Assembly: GCA_902493155.1 (NCBI GenBank)
Contig: CABUOE010000051.1
Location: forward strand, 1-12,987
Source of the DNA: an uncultured Eubacteriales bacterium
GTDB lineage: Bacteria; Bacillota; Clostridia; Oscillospirales; Ruminococcaceae
Reading direction: 5' to 3'
DNA length: 12,987 nucleotides
Shown: piece after piece, positions 1 to 7,499 of the stretch
How the letters are laid out: every line of letters starts with the position of its first letter
How positions within the stretch are numbered: position 1 is the first letter of the stretch
Translations under genes and position numbers: made by a program
Notes under the pieces: generated by a model
Told to the model about the DNA's origin: nothing
Databases searched by the model: none
The model's input: the letters and a program-made list of their open reading frames with translations, nothing else

Positions 1-1623
1 CACGAAATCGGCAAAAATATGACCGCCTACGAATACGGCGACGATATATTCATCGTCGACTGCGGTATGGCGTTTCCCGACGCCGACATGCTGGGCGTCG
101 ATATTGTTATCCCCGATTTCACTTATCTCGAAAAAAACGTGGAAAAAATCCGCGGTGTGGTCATCACCCACGGACATGAGGACCATATCGGTTCCATCCC
201 TTATTTCCTCAAAAAAATCAATGTGCCGATTTACGGCGGCAGACTGGCTCTGGGACTCATTGAGGGCAAGCTCAAGGAACATGGGCTGCTGGGTAAGGCG
301 AAGCTCAACCCTGTCAATCCGGGAAGCGTCGTCAAAATGGGCTGCATGTCGGTGGAGTTTATCCACGTAAATCACTCCATCCCCGACGCCATGGCGGTGG
401 CCATCTTCACCCCGGTGGGTGTCGTCGTCCAAACCGGCGACTTTAAAATTGACTACACCCCTATTGAGGGCGGTATGATTGACATTGCCCGGTTTGCCGA
501 ACTGGGGAAAAAAGGCGTTCTTTGCCTGCTCTCCGACTCCACCAACGCCGAGCGGCCCGGCTTCGCCGAAAGCGAGCGCAACGTGGGCGTCGCCTTTGAA
601 AACCTGTTCCATCAGGCGGGCAACAAGCGGATCATCATTGCGTCCTTTGCCTCCAATATCCACCGCATTCAGCAGATTGTGGACAACGCGGCAAGAACCG
701 GCCGAAAGGTGGCTGTTTCCGGCCGCAGTATGGTCAACGTAGTAGCAAAGGCCATCGAACTGGGGTATTTGAATGTCCCCAAAGACGTGATGATCGATAT
801 TGACAACATCGGACGCTATCCTAAAAATAAATTGGTGCTGGTGACTACTGGAAGTCAGGGTGAGCCTATGTCAGCCCTATCCCGAATGGCGGCGGGAGAC
901 CACCGTAAAGTATCCGTGACCAGCGAGGATTTCATCATCATTTCCGCTCACCCGATTCCTGGAAATGAAAAGCATGTTACCCGCGTCATTAACGACTTGA
1001 TGCGTTTGGGTGCCGAAGTCATCTATAAATCCATGTACGATGTGCATGTATCCGGCCACGCCTGTCAGGCGGAGCTTAAGATGATGCTGTCCATCGTCAA
1101 GCCGAAGTTCTTCATCCCCGTTCACGGCGAGTACAAGCACCTAAAACAGCATATGGCGCTGGCCCAGGAGCTGGGCATCGCGCCCGACCACATGCTGATC
1201 AGTGACCTGGGGCAGGTCATCGAGCTGGACGGCGAGAACATGAAAGTCAACGGCTCCGTCGAAGCGGGCCATGTCTTTGTGGACGGCTATGGCGTCGGAG
1301 ACGTGGGCTCCATTGTCCTTCGTGACCGTAAACACCTGGCGCAGGACGGTTTGATTATTGTCGTCGTTACCATCGAGAGCGAGTCCGGCACTGTTGTCGC
1401 CGGCCCTGATATCGTTTCCCGGGGCTTTGTATATGTCCGGGAATCCGAACAGCTGATGGAAGATGCGCGGCACTTGGTGCGAAAGGCGCTGGACGACTGC
1501 CAGGAACGCAATGTCCGAGAGTGGAGCGCGTTGAAGGTAGTAGTGAAAGATCAGCTTTCGTCCTTTATCTACAAAAAGACGAAACGGGATCCGATGATTC
1601 TGCCGATTATTATGGAAATATAA
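1..1623 (+). CDS. rnj: Ribonuclease J, 5'-truncated by window edge
   Basis: RNase J is a metallo-beta-lactamase/beta-CASP ribonuclease with 5'-3' exonuclease and endonuclease activity that processes and degrades mRNA and rRNA in the cytoplasm of Gram-positive bacteria. The reading frame is open from base 1 (HEIGKN...), so the true start lies upstream; compared with remembered B. subtilis RNase J1, roughly 20 or more N-terminal residues are missing. Counting from the first codon, the zinc motif HGHEDH is at 57-62, further metal ligands fit H125 (HSIPD), D147 (TGDFK) and H375 (PVHGEYK), and the beta-CASP segment includes SNIHR and TGSQGEPMSALSR. The C-terminus ends in the typical PMILPIIMEI. 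All active-site residues seen are present, so it should be catalytic. Whether it is the J1 or J2 paralogue cannot be told. gdpP follows after 63 bases with no visible terminator, suggesting co-transcription. Confidence 0.96.
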   Translation, partial: HEIGKNMTAYEYGDDIFIVDCGMAFPDADMLGVDIVIPDFTYLEKNVEKIRGVVITHGHEDHIGSIPYFLKKINVPIYGGRLALGLIEGKLKEHGLLGKAKLNPVNPGSVVKMGCMSVEFIHVNHSIPDAMAVAIFTPVGVVVQTGDFKIDYTPIEGGMIDIARFAELGKKGVLCLLSDSTNAERPGFAESERNVGVAFENLFHQAGNKRIIIASFASNIHRIQQIVDNAARTGRKVAVSGRSMVNVVAKAIELGYLNVPKDVMIDIDNIGRYPKNKLVLVTTGSQGEPMSALSRMAAGDHRKVSVTSEDFIIISAHPIPGNEKHVTRVINDLMRLGAEVIYKSMYDVHVSGHACQAELKMMLSIVKPKFFIPVHGEYKHLKQHMALAQELGIAPDHMLISDLGQVIELDGENMKVNGSVEAGHVFVDGYGVGDVGSIVLRDRKHLAQDGLIIVVVTIESESGTVVAGPDIVSRGFVYVRESEQLMEDARHLVRKALDDCQERNVREWSALKVVVKDQLSSFIYKKTKRDPMILPIIMEI

Positions 1624-1686
1624 CGTTTGGGATAAATTTGATAACCGCTATGCGGATGATTTTACCGGAAAGGCCAGGGCTTTGTT

Positions 1687-3654
1687 ATGAAAGACAGAAA
1701 GAGTTGGGGCATCAGAGGATATCTGTTTCTTTTGATGGCCGTTACCCTTATCCTCACAGGGACTCTATGGATGATCAATCCCATTCTGTTTTTTATCGTA
1801 TTGCCGCTGGTGCTGGCGGTGGACGGCCTAGTCGTCTGGCAGGTGCACAACGTCTATCAGAAGGTGTACAAAATGATGGATGGTGTTGTGGGCCAGCTGG
1901 ACACCAGCCAGCGAAATTATCTGCACAATTTTCCTCTGCCGGTCATCATCGCCACAGAAGGACGGGAAATTATCTGGTACAGTCCGTCCTTCAGCGAAAA
2001 AATACTGCTCAAGGACGATTTGTACGGAACCGATGTTGATTTGATTACAACGGAGCCTCTGCCTGAATTCTGTACGACGGAAGGGAAGCTTATTTCCTAT
2101 GAAAACCGCTGGTACCGGGTTTTGGGCGTTGAGAAAGAGGAAAATGATGTCAAGCTCTACACCCTCTATTTTCTGGATGTCACCCAGGTACAGCAGGAGG
2201 CGACTCTTTATCGGCTGACGCGGCCTTCGGTGATGCTCATTATGCTCGATAACTATGGCGAAATCATGCAGCAGGCCAAAGAGAGCGAAAAATCGAGGAT
2301 TTTAGGGGAAATCGATACCACACTGGAAGAATTTATCAGCAATATGACCAGCAGCTTTATCAAACGGTATGACGGTGATAAATTCTTGGTGGTAGCCGAG
2401 GAACAGCATCTGGAAAAAATGATCGAGACCCGGTTTGACATTCTCGACAAAATCAGAAAGATTCAGACGGCGGGCAATTTGCCGGTCACCCTCTCCATCG
2501 GCGTCGGCCGGGGAGAAGAGACGCTTATGCAGAGCGAAGTTTCTGCGCGGCAAGCGCTGGATATGGCACTGGGGCGCGGCGGTGATCAGGCTGTTATCAA
2601 AAACAAGACCCTTTACGAGTTTTATGGCGGCGTCTCCAAGGGCGTGGAAAAACGCACCAAGGTCAAGACCCGCATTGTGGCCAACGCCCTGTCGGAGCTG
2701 ATTGCGACGGCGGATCGGGTGCTGGTCATGGGACATAAATTCGGGGATCTGGACTGCGTCGGGGCGGCGGTGGGTATGGCCTACGCCATCCGGAGCATCG
2801 GCAAAAACGCCGACGTAGTCATCGACCGGAACAAAAACTTAGCCAATATCCTCATCGATATGCTGAGTCAACAGGGATGTGCCGATCTTTTCATCGACCC
2901 TGCGGAGGCCCAGTTTCGGATCACCCCCAATACGCTTCTCATCATCTGCGACACTCACACCGAGAACCTTTTGGAATCGGAGGAGGTGTACCGCCGCTGC
3001 AAAACCGTGGTGGTTATCGATCATCACCGTAAGATGGTAAACCACATCGAAAACGCGGTGATTTTCTACCACGAGCCCTACGCTTCCTCGGCCTCTGAGA
3101 TGGTGGCGGAGCTGATTCAGTACATGGGGGACAACTGCCGGATCAATTCGGTGGTGGCACAGGCGTTGCTTTCCGGCATTATGCTGGACACCCGCAATTT
3201 CGTCCTGAAAACCGGTGTGCGTACCTTTGAGGCGGCGGCCTATCTCAAACGTATTGGCGCAGATACTGTCATTGTGCGAAAGCTGTTCGCCAGCACCATG
3301 GACTCCTATCAGCGGAAGACCCGTATCGTGGCAGCCGCCCAGATTTACAAGGGCTGTGCCGTGGCGGAAAGTGATTATTCGTCGGACGACATGCGTGTAG
3401 TGGCGCCTCAGGCAGCAGATGAACTTTTGGGAATCGATGGGGTGGATGGCTCCTTCGTCCTGTATGAGATCGACGGGATCATCAACATTTCTGCCCGGTC
3501 GATGGGGGCTATCAATGTTCAGGTGATTATGGAAAAACTGGGCGGCGGCGGCCATCATACCATGGCGGGTGCTCAAATCAAAGGCCTGGAAATAGAAAAA
3601 GTAAAACAGATGCTGTTAGAGAGCATCGATCAGTATTTTCAAGAGAAATCGTAA
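1687..3654 (+). CDS. gdpP: Cyclic-di-AMP phosphodiesterase GdpP (DHH family)
   Basis: This membrane-anchored phosphodiesterase hydrolyses c-di-AMP to pApA and so sets the second-messenger level that controls potassium, osmotic and cell-wall homeostasis. The 655-residue length matches the family. Two transmembrane helices lie at about 10-30 and 33-52, followed by a degenerate PAS domain (about 75-170) and a degenerate GGDEF domain (about 175-310), where YDGDKF (228-233) replaces the canonical signature. The catalytic DHH/DHHA1 part follows: H350, D354 and D356 in GHKFGDLD, D422 in CDTH, DHH at 445-447, D501 in MLDTRN and GGGGHH at 619-624. All expected metal ligands are seen. The ATG at 1687 places the first membrane helix correctly, though the ribosome binding site is weak (GGCCAGGG). 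An in-frame stop at 1657-1659 excludes a much longer form. The tail lies 18 bases before the rplI start, consistent with the conserved gdpP-rplI-dnaB order. Confidence 0.96.
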   Translation: MKDRKSWGIRGYLFLLMAVTLILTGTLWMINPILFFIVLPLVLAVDGLVVWQVHNVYQKVYKMMDGVVGQLDTSQRNYLHNFPLPVIIATEGREIIWYSPSFSEKILLKDDLYGTDVDLITTEPLPEFCTTEGKLISYENRWYRVLGVEKEENDVKLYTLYFLDVTQVQQEATLYRLTRPSVMLIMLDNYGEIMQQAKESEKSRILGEIDTTLEEFISNMTSSFIKRYDGDKFLVVAEEQHLEKMIETRFDILDKIRKIQTAGNLPVTLSIGVGRGEETLMQSEVSARQALDMALGRGGDQAVIKNKTLYEFYGGVSKGVEKRTKVKTRIVANALSELIATADRVLVMGHKFGDLDCVGAAVGMAYAIRSIGKNADVVIDRNKNLANILIDMLSQQGCADLFIDPAEAQFRITPNTLLIICDTHTENLLESEEVYRRCKTVVVIDHHRKMVNHIENAVIFYHEPYASSASEMVAELIQYMGDNCRINSVVAQALLSGIMLDTRNFVLKTGVRTFEAAAYLKRIGADTVIVRKLFASTMDSYQRKTRIVAAAQIYKGCAVAESDYSSDDMRVVAPQAADELLGIDGVDGSFVLYEIDGIINISARSMGAINVQVIMEKLGGGGHHTMAGAQIKGLEIEKVKQMLLESIDQYFQEKS

Positions 3655-3672
3655 GACAAAGGAGTAATGGAC

Positions 3673-4119
3673 ATGAAAGTAATTCTGTTGCAGGATGTCA
3701 AGGGAAGCGGCAAAAAGGGCGATCTTGTGAATGTCGCTGACGGATACGCGAGAAATTTCCTGTTGGCTAAGGGCCTCGCTATGGAAGCGACTGCCGGCGC
3801 CATCAACAATAAAAAAACGCAGGATGCGGCAAAGGCCCATCACGCGCAGATGGAACTGGATAACGCTAAGGCGGAGAAAGAGCGTCTGGACGGCAAAACC
3901 GTTCATGTAACTGCAAAAGCTGGCAACGGCGGCAAACTTTTCGGCGCAGTGACGGCTAAGGAGATTGCTTCCGCTTTGAAGCAGGAGTATCAACTGGAAG
4001 TAGATAAGAAGAAAATCACTCTGTCGAGCGAAATCAAGGCCTTCGGCACCTTCGGCTTCGATGTGAAGTTACATAATGGAGTAGTCGCAGCCATGAAGGT
4101 CCAGGTTTCCGAACAGTAA
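3673..4119 (+). CDS. rplI: 50S ribosomal protein L9
   Basis: L9 binds 23S rRNA at the base of the L1 stalk and helps maintain reading-frame fidelity. The protein is 148 residues, the normal size. The N-terminal rRNA-binding domain carries MKVILLQDVKGSGKKGDLV and GYARNFLLAKGLA (the proline usual before KGLA is alanine here). A long charged connecting helix at about 42-75 leads to the C-terminal domain with GKLFGAVTAKEIA. The ATG at 3673 is chosen over the in-frame ATG at 3667 because AAAGGAG (3658-3664) is 8 bases before 3673 and only 2 before 3667, and because L9 proteins begin MKVILL. The gene sits between gdpP and dnaB, and a strong terminator follows the stop codon. Confidence 0.97.
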   Translation: MKVILLQDVKGSGKKGDLVNVADGYARNFLLAKGLAMEATAGAINNKKTQDAAKAHHAQMELDNAKAEKERLDGKTVHVTAKAGNGGKLFGAVTAKEIASALKQEYQLEVDKKKITLSSEIKAFGTFGFDVKLHNGVVAAMKVQVSEQ

Positions 4120-4124
4120 TTTTT

Positions 4125-4155
4125 AGCGTCCTTACCCATAAGGACGCTTTATTTT
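4125..4155 (+). terminator. Intrinsic terminator after rplI
   Basis: A perfect 10-bp stem, AGCGTCCTTA (4125-4134) with TAAGGACGCT (4139-4148), has a CCCA loop and is followed by TTATTTT. It begins six bases after the rplI stop codon. It should end much of the transcription from the rnj-gdpP-rplI unit, yet dnaB starts only about 30 bases later, so dnaB depends on readthrough or on a promoter I could not identify. Confidence 0.85.
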
Positions 4156-4182
4156 CCCAATGAGCCAAAAGGGGTGCCCACC

Positions 4183-5538
4183 ATGGATGAAAACTTAAAC
4201 GAATACGGTCAAAACCTCCCCTATAATTTGGAGGCAGAGCAGTCGGTGCTGGGAAGCGTTCTCATCGACCCGGAACTGCTGACCGACATCATGAATAAAA
4301 TCAAGTCGCCGGCGGTGTTTTACACCTCTCAGCATCAGGATATTTTCTCCCTGATGCTCAAGATGTTCAGCGAGTCAAAACCCATTGACTTCGTCACCTT
4401 TTTGGACGAGGCGAAACGAGCGGATATTTTTGACAGCGACCAAAACGCCAAAACGTATCTGCTTCATCTGATGGAGCTGGTGCCGACGACGGCGAATTTG
4501 AGCCATTACTGCGATATCGTGGTGGAGAAATACTATCTCCGTAACCTGCTGTCTGCCGCCACCGATATTGCTTCTTCCGTCCGGGAAGGGGAGGGTTCGG
4601 CTACCCAGCTTCTCGATTCCGCCGAGCAGAAGATTTACGACATCCGGCAGGGACGGCAGGTTTCGGAGCTCAAACCCATCAGCGAAGTCATCATTGGAGT
4701 CTACGACGATATTTACCAGATGCACGCCAAGCACGACACCCGCTTTACCGGACTTCCCACCGGTTTTACCGGCCTGGACGTGATGATTTCGGGCCTCAAC
4801 AAGTCCGACCTTATCCTGATCGCGGGGCGTCCCGGTATGGGTAAAACCTCCTTCGCGCTGAACATTGCGGCTAACGTGGGACTGAAAACCGACGCGGATG
4901 TGGCGGTCTTTTCGCTGGAAATGTCCAATCCACAGCTGGTCTCCCGTATGCTCTGCTCCGATTCGATGATTGTCAGCGACAAGCTGCGAACCGGCCATCT
5001 GGAGACGGAGGAATGGTCCCGGTTGGCGGTTTCCGCCCAGAAGCTCAGCGGCACTTCCATCTATCTGGACGATACGGCGGGTATGACGGTGGCTCAGATG
5101 AAGGCGAAGCTAAGGCGGCTGAAAAATCTGGGACTTGTTATCATCGACTACTTGCAGCTGATGACCACCGGTTCCCGTATCGATAACCGAGTGCAGGAAA
5201 TTTCTCAGATTACGAGAAGCCTGAAAATTATGGCCAAAGAGCTTAATGTTCCGGTCATCTGTCTGTCTCAGCTGTCCCGTGCGGCGGAGCAGCGGCAAGG
5301 GCATCGGCCCATGCTCTCGGACCTCCGAGAGTCTGGTTCTATCGAGCAGGACGCCGACATCGTTTTGTTCCTGTTCCGCGAGGACTATTATTCCGAGGAA
5401 GAGGATGACGCCAATAAAAACACCGCCACCTGCATCGTCGCTAAAAACCGTCACGGTTCCACCGGCGACGTGACCATCGGCTGGCAGGGTGAATACACCA
5501 GGTTCAGCAACGTGGAGCTGTATCGCGATGAGCAATAA
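4183..5538 (+). CDS. dnaB: Replicative DNA helicase DnaB
   Basis: This hexameric 5'-3' helicase unwinds DNA at the replication fork (B. subtilis calls the same protein DnaC). It is 451 residues, the normal length, with no intein. The N-terminal domain (about 8-110) starts with the typical LPYNLEAEQSVLGS. The RecA-like domain has Walker A GRPGMGKTS at 215-223 (K221), the catalytic glutamate E246 in FSLEMS, Walker B IIDYLQLM with D322, the SRAAEQRQGHRPMLSDLRES region, and KNRHGSTG at 421-428 with a probable arginine finger R423. The ATG at 4183 is preferred because AAAAGGGG (4167-4174) lies 8 bases upstream; a GTG at 4174 is in frame but overlaps that site. It follows rplI as in other Bacillota, and its last 11 bases overlap the start of tilS. 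Confidence 0.97.
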   Translation: MDENLNEYGQNLPYNLEAEQSVLGSVLIDPELLTDIMNKIKSPAVFYTSQHQDIFSLMLKMFSESKPIDFVTFLDEAKRADIFDSDQNAKTYLLHLMELVPTTANLSHYCDIVVEKYYLRNLLSAATDIASSVREGEGSATQLLDSAEQKIYDIRQGRQVSELKPISEVIIGVYDDIYQMHAKHDTRFTGLPTGFTGLDVMISGLNKSDLILIAGRPGMGKTSFALNIAANVGLKTDADVAVFSLEMSNPQLVSRMLCSDSMIVSDKLRTGHLETEEWSRLAVSAQKLSGTSIYLDDTAGMTVAQMKAKLRRLKNLGLVIIDYLQLMTTGSRIDNRVQEISQITRSLKIMAKELNVPVICLSQLSRAAEQRQGHRPMLSDLRESGSIEQDADIVLFLFREDYYSEEEDDANKNTATCIVAKNRHGSTGDVTIGWQGEYTRFSNVELYRDEQ

Positions 5539-5878
5539 CAAAAAGCACTTTGAGGACAAGTTTTCGACAGAATTTTTGCAGGGAAAGCGGGTCGTCGTCG
5601 GTTTTTCCGGCGGTGCGGACTCGGTTTCCCTGCTTTATCGTCTTATGGAACTCCGGGAGGACTTGGGGCTGACGGTAGAAGCGGTTCACCTAAACCACTG
5701 CCTCCGGGGGGAAGAGAGCCTGCGGGATGAGAACTTTGTACGGGAATTTTGCCGGCAATATGGGGTTTCGCTCCAGGTAAAACAGATTGATGTAGCAAAA
5801 TTGGCAGCCGAAACCGGCTTGTCCGTGGAGACCTGCGGTATCGGTTTTTTGAAGAAGCCGCGGGGACGGACGGCATGA
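5528..5878 (+). CDS. tilS: tRNA(Ile)-lysidine synthase TilS, N-terminal fragment (frame broken)
   Basis: TilS uses ATP to attach lysine to C34 of tRNA-Ile(CAU), changing its codon specificity from AUG to AUA, and is normally essential. This 116-residue frame holds the first half of the PP-loop ATPase domain: VVVGFSGGADS with the PP-loop at 27-32, and HLNHCLRGEES. Family resemblance continues to GLSVE at about residue 101, after which the frame gives an unrelated tail (TCGIGFLKKPRGRTA) and stops. The expected continuation RYRFFEEAA lies in another frame from 5836. The ATG at 5528 overlaps the dnaB end by 11 bases and has GGAG 10 bases upstream. Against the usual GLSVExxxxxxRYRFF spacing about 13 bases appear to be missing, which fits a deletion between short direct repeats, a strain mutation or an assembly error. 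On its own this fragment should be inactive. Confidence 0.85.
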   Translation: MSNNKKHFEDKFSTEFLQGKRVVVGFSGGADSVSLLYRLMELREDLGLTVEAVHLNHCLRGEESLRDENFVREFCRQYGVSLQVKQIDVAKLAAETGLSVETCGIGFLKKPRGRTA

Positions 5879-6912
5879 TAGCCACCGCCCACACCATCTC
5901 AGACAACATGGAGACGGTGGTTTTCCACATGATTCGTGGGACGGCGCTCAAGGGCCTCTGCGGCATACCGGCTGTGCGGGGCAATATTGTCCGGCCGCTT
6001 TTACAGTGTACCCGGGAGGATGTGGAGGATTACTGCCGGCGGAAAGGGCTTTCGTTTGTAACCGACAGCAGCAATTTGTCCACTGACTATCTGCGGAATA
6101 AAATCCGCGCTGAAATCATCCCCAAGTTTTTTGAAATCAACCCGTCGGCGGACAGGAGCTTTGATAGGATGATTACAGCGCTGCAAAAGGACGAGGACTA
6201 CCTAGATGGCATGGCCTGTGGCCTGTGGAACGAGATGCAGAGGGATGGCTTTCTATCGTTAGAGCCTATTACCGGGCAGCCGGAGGTTATTTTATCCCGA
6301 ATCTCTGTGAAAATTTTAGAGTATTTCGATTTCCCGCTGGAGTATCAAAACGTCGACAGGGTGACCCGATTGTTACAGACCGGAGAGGGCCGTCAGGAAA
6401 TGGGGCGGAATGTTTACCTGAAGGCAAAAGGGAGCAGACTATTTTTCGAGGAGACTGCGCCGGAAATTGCATTTTTTCGGCTGGAAACAGAACTTCCTAA
6501 AGCGGGAGGAACGTCCCAAATCACTGTCGCATACAATGAAGTTTCAGGGAATTTTTCGGTTTGTAGGAGCAGAACACTGAAATTACAGGTTTTGGGCCGG
6601 GAAGACGTAGCTCATTTCGAAAAAATTTATAAAAACTTATTAATTTTTGCCTTGGATTATGATACAATAATTGGTAAGTTGGTTTTCAGGCAGAAGCTGG
6701 GCGGCGACCGGCTCAAAACCATGAAAAGCAACGGGACTAAAACGCTCAAGAAGTTTTTTAACGAAAAAAAAGTGCCTGTAGCTGACCGGCGGAGGGCCTT
6801 AGTCGTCTGTGATGACGTGGGGATTCTCGCAGCGGAGTTTCTGGGTGTCAGTAGGCGGGCGGCTGTAACAGAGGACACCAAGCGGATGCTGCTGATAACC
6901 GAAGAGCAGTAG
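5875..6912 (+). CDS. tilS: TilS, C-terminal fragment (rest of PP-loop domain plus TilS C-terminal domains)
   Basis: This 345-residue frame carries the remainder of TilS. The fragment begins MIATAHTISDNMETV, the second conserved ATP/tRNA-binding motif. It continues with RGTALKGLCGIPAVRG and IVRPLL, then DSSNLSTDYLRNKIR, which is diagnostic for TilS. A middle helical domain follows, and a C-terminal domain with KKFFNEKKVPVADRR and AAEFLGVSRR. Homology extends upstream of the ATG in the same frame to at least 5836 (RYRFFEEAAGTDG), so the ATG at 5875 is not the ancestral start. It overlaps the stop of the preceding fragment as ATGA, and GGGG at 5861-5864 lies upstream, so coupled reinitiation is conceivable but unproven. 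hpt follows after 32 bases, the conserved tilS-hpt-ftsH order. The identity is secure; whether it makes functional enzyme is not. Confidence 0.87.
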   Translation: MIATAHTISDNMETVVFHMIRGTALKGLCGIPAVRGNIVRPLLQCTREDVEDYCRRKGLSFVTDSSNLSTDYLRNKIRAEIIPKFFEINPSADRSFDRMITALQKDEDYLDGMACGLWNEMQRDGFLSLEPITGQPEVILSRISVKILEYFDFPLEYQNVDRVTRLLQTGEGRQEMGRNVYLKAKGSRLFFEETAPEIAFFRLETELPKAGGTSQITVAYNEVSGNFSVCRSRTLKLQVLGREDVAHFEKIYKNLLIFALDYDTIIGKLVFRQKLGGDRLKTMKSNGTKTLKKFFNEKKVPVADRRRALVVCDDVGILAAEFLGVSRRAAVTEDTKRMLLITEEQ

Positions 6913-6944
6913 ACTTCCGTAGGAATACACGAAGGAGACAAGTC

Positions 6945-7484
6945 ATGGAAAATGCAATTCAGCAGGTACTGCTCACCGAAGAGCAGATTGCAGAAAAAGT
7001 AAAGGAACTGGGCGCCCAGATCAGTAAGGATTACGCTGGGAAAAATTTGATGATGGTCAGCGTGCTCAAGGGCTCTGTTGTTTTTATGGCGGATTTGATG
7101 CGGGCAATCACCGTGCCCTGCCAGATCGATTTTATGTGTGTGTCCAGCTACGGTTCTGGTACTGAGAGCAGCGGCGTCGTCAAGATCATCAAGGACTTGG
7201 ACATCAACCTCCATGGTTTGGATCTTCTCATTGTGGAGGACATTTTAGACAGTGGAAAGACCCTTCACTATATCACCAAAATGCTTTCCGACAGGGGGAC
7301 GGCGTCTATCCGTATCGCGACCTTGCTGGATAAACCGGAACGCCGGGCAGCTCCTTTGACTCCGGATTACTGCTGTTTTACCGTGCCCGATGAATTTGTT
7401 GTGGGCTACGGCCTCGACTACGATGAAAAGTTTAGAAACTTGCCGTATATCGGCGTTTTAAAGCCGGAAGTCTATACGAAATAA
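6945..7484 (+). CDS. hpt: Hypoxanthine (guanine) phosphoribosyltransferase
   Basis: This purine salvage enzyme joins hypoxanthine or guanine to PRPP to form IMP or GMP, in the cytoplasm. The protein is 179 residues, the usual bacterial length. Visible motifs are VLKGSVVFMADL with the cis-peptide loop, SSYGSGTESSG (flexible loop), the PRPP-binding signature VEDILDSGKT at 97-106, and the C-terminal base-binding DEFVVGYGLDYDEKFRNLPYIG. The start is firm: AAGGAG (6932-6937) is 7 bases before the ATG at 6945. It lies between tilS and ftsH, as in many Bacillota. The stop codon sits in the loop of a small hairpin, and a 230-base hairpin-rich spacer separates it from ftsH. Confidence 0.97.
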   Translation: MENAIQQVLLTEEQIAEKVKELGAQISKDYAGKNLMMVSVLKGSVVFMADLMRAITVPCQIDFMCVSSYGSGTESSGVVKIIKDLDINLHGLDLLIVEDILDSGKTLHYITKMLSDRGTASIRIATLLDKPERRAAPLTPDYCCFTVPDEFVVGYGLDYDEKFRNLPYIGVLKPEVYTK

Positions 7485-7499
7485 AACGATTCGTATTAA

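Noticed and set aside
2340..2400. Damaged GGDEF cyclase in gdpP
   Set aside because: A degenerate GGDEF domain is normal in GdpP proteins, so YDGDKF is expected rather than a sign of decay.
2839..3576. Long minus-strand open frame inside gdpP
   Set aside because: It is antisense to the catalytic DHH domain, whose conserved motifs fully explain the sequence; the translation resembles no family.
4375..4998. Long minus-strand open frame inside dnaB
   Set aside because: The sense strand encodes uninterrupted DnaB with Walker A; the antisense frame has no ribosome binding site or family features.
6640..6680. Internal promoter for hpt (TACAAT near 6663 in an AT-rich part of tilS)
   Set aside because: No -35 hexamer at 16-18 bases upstream is convincing; AT richness alone produces such matches.
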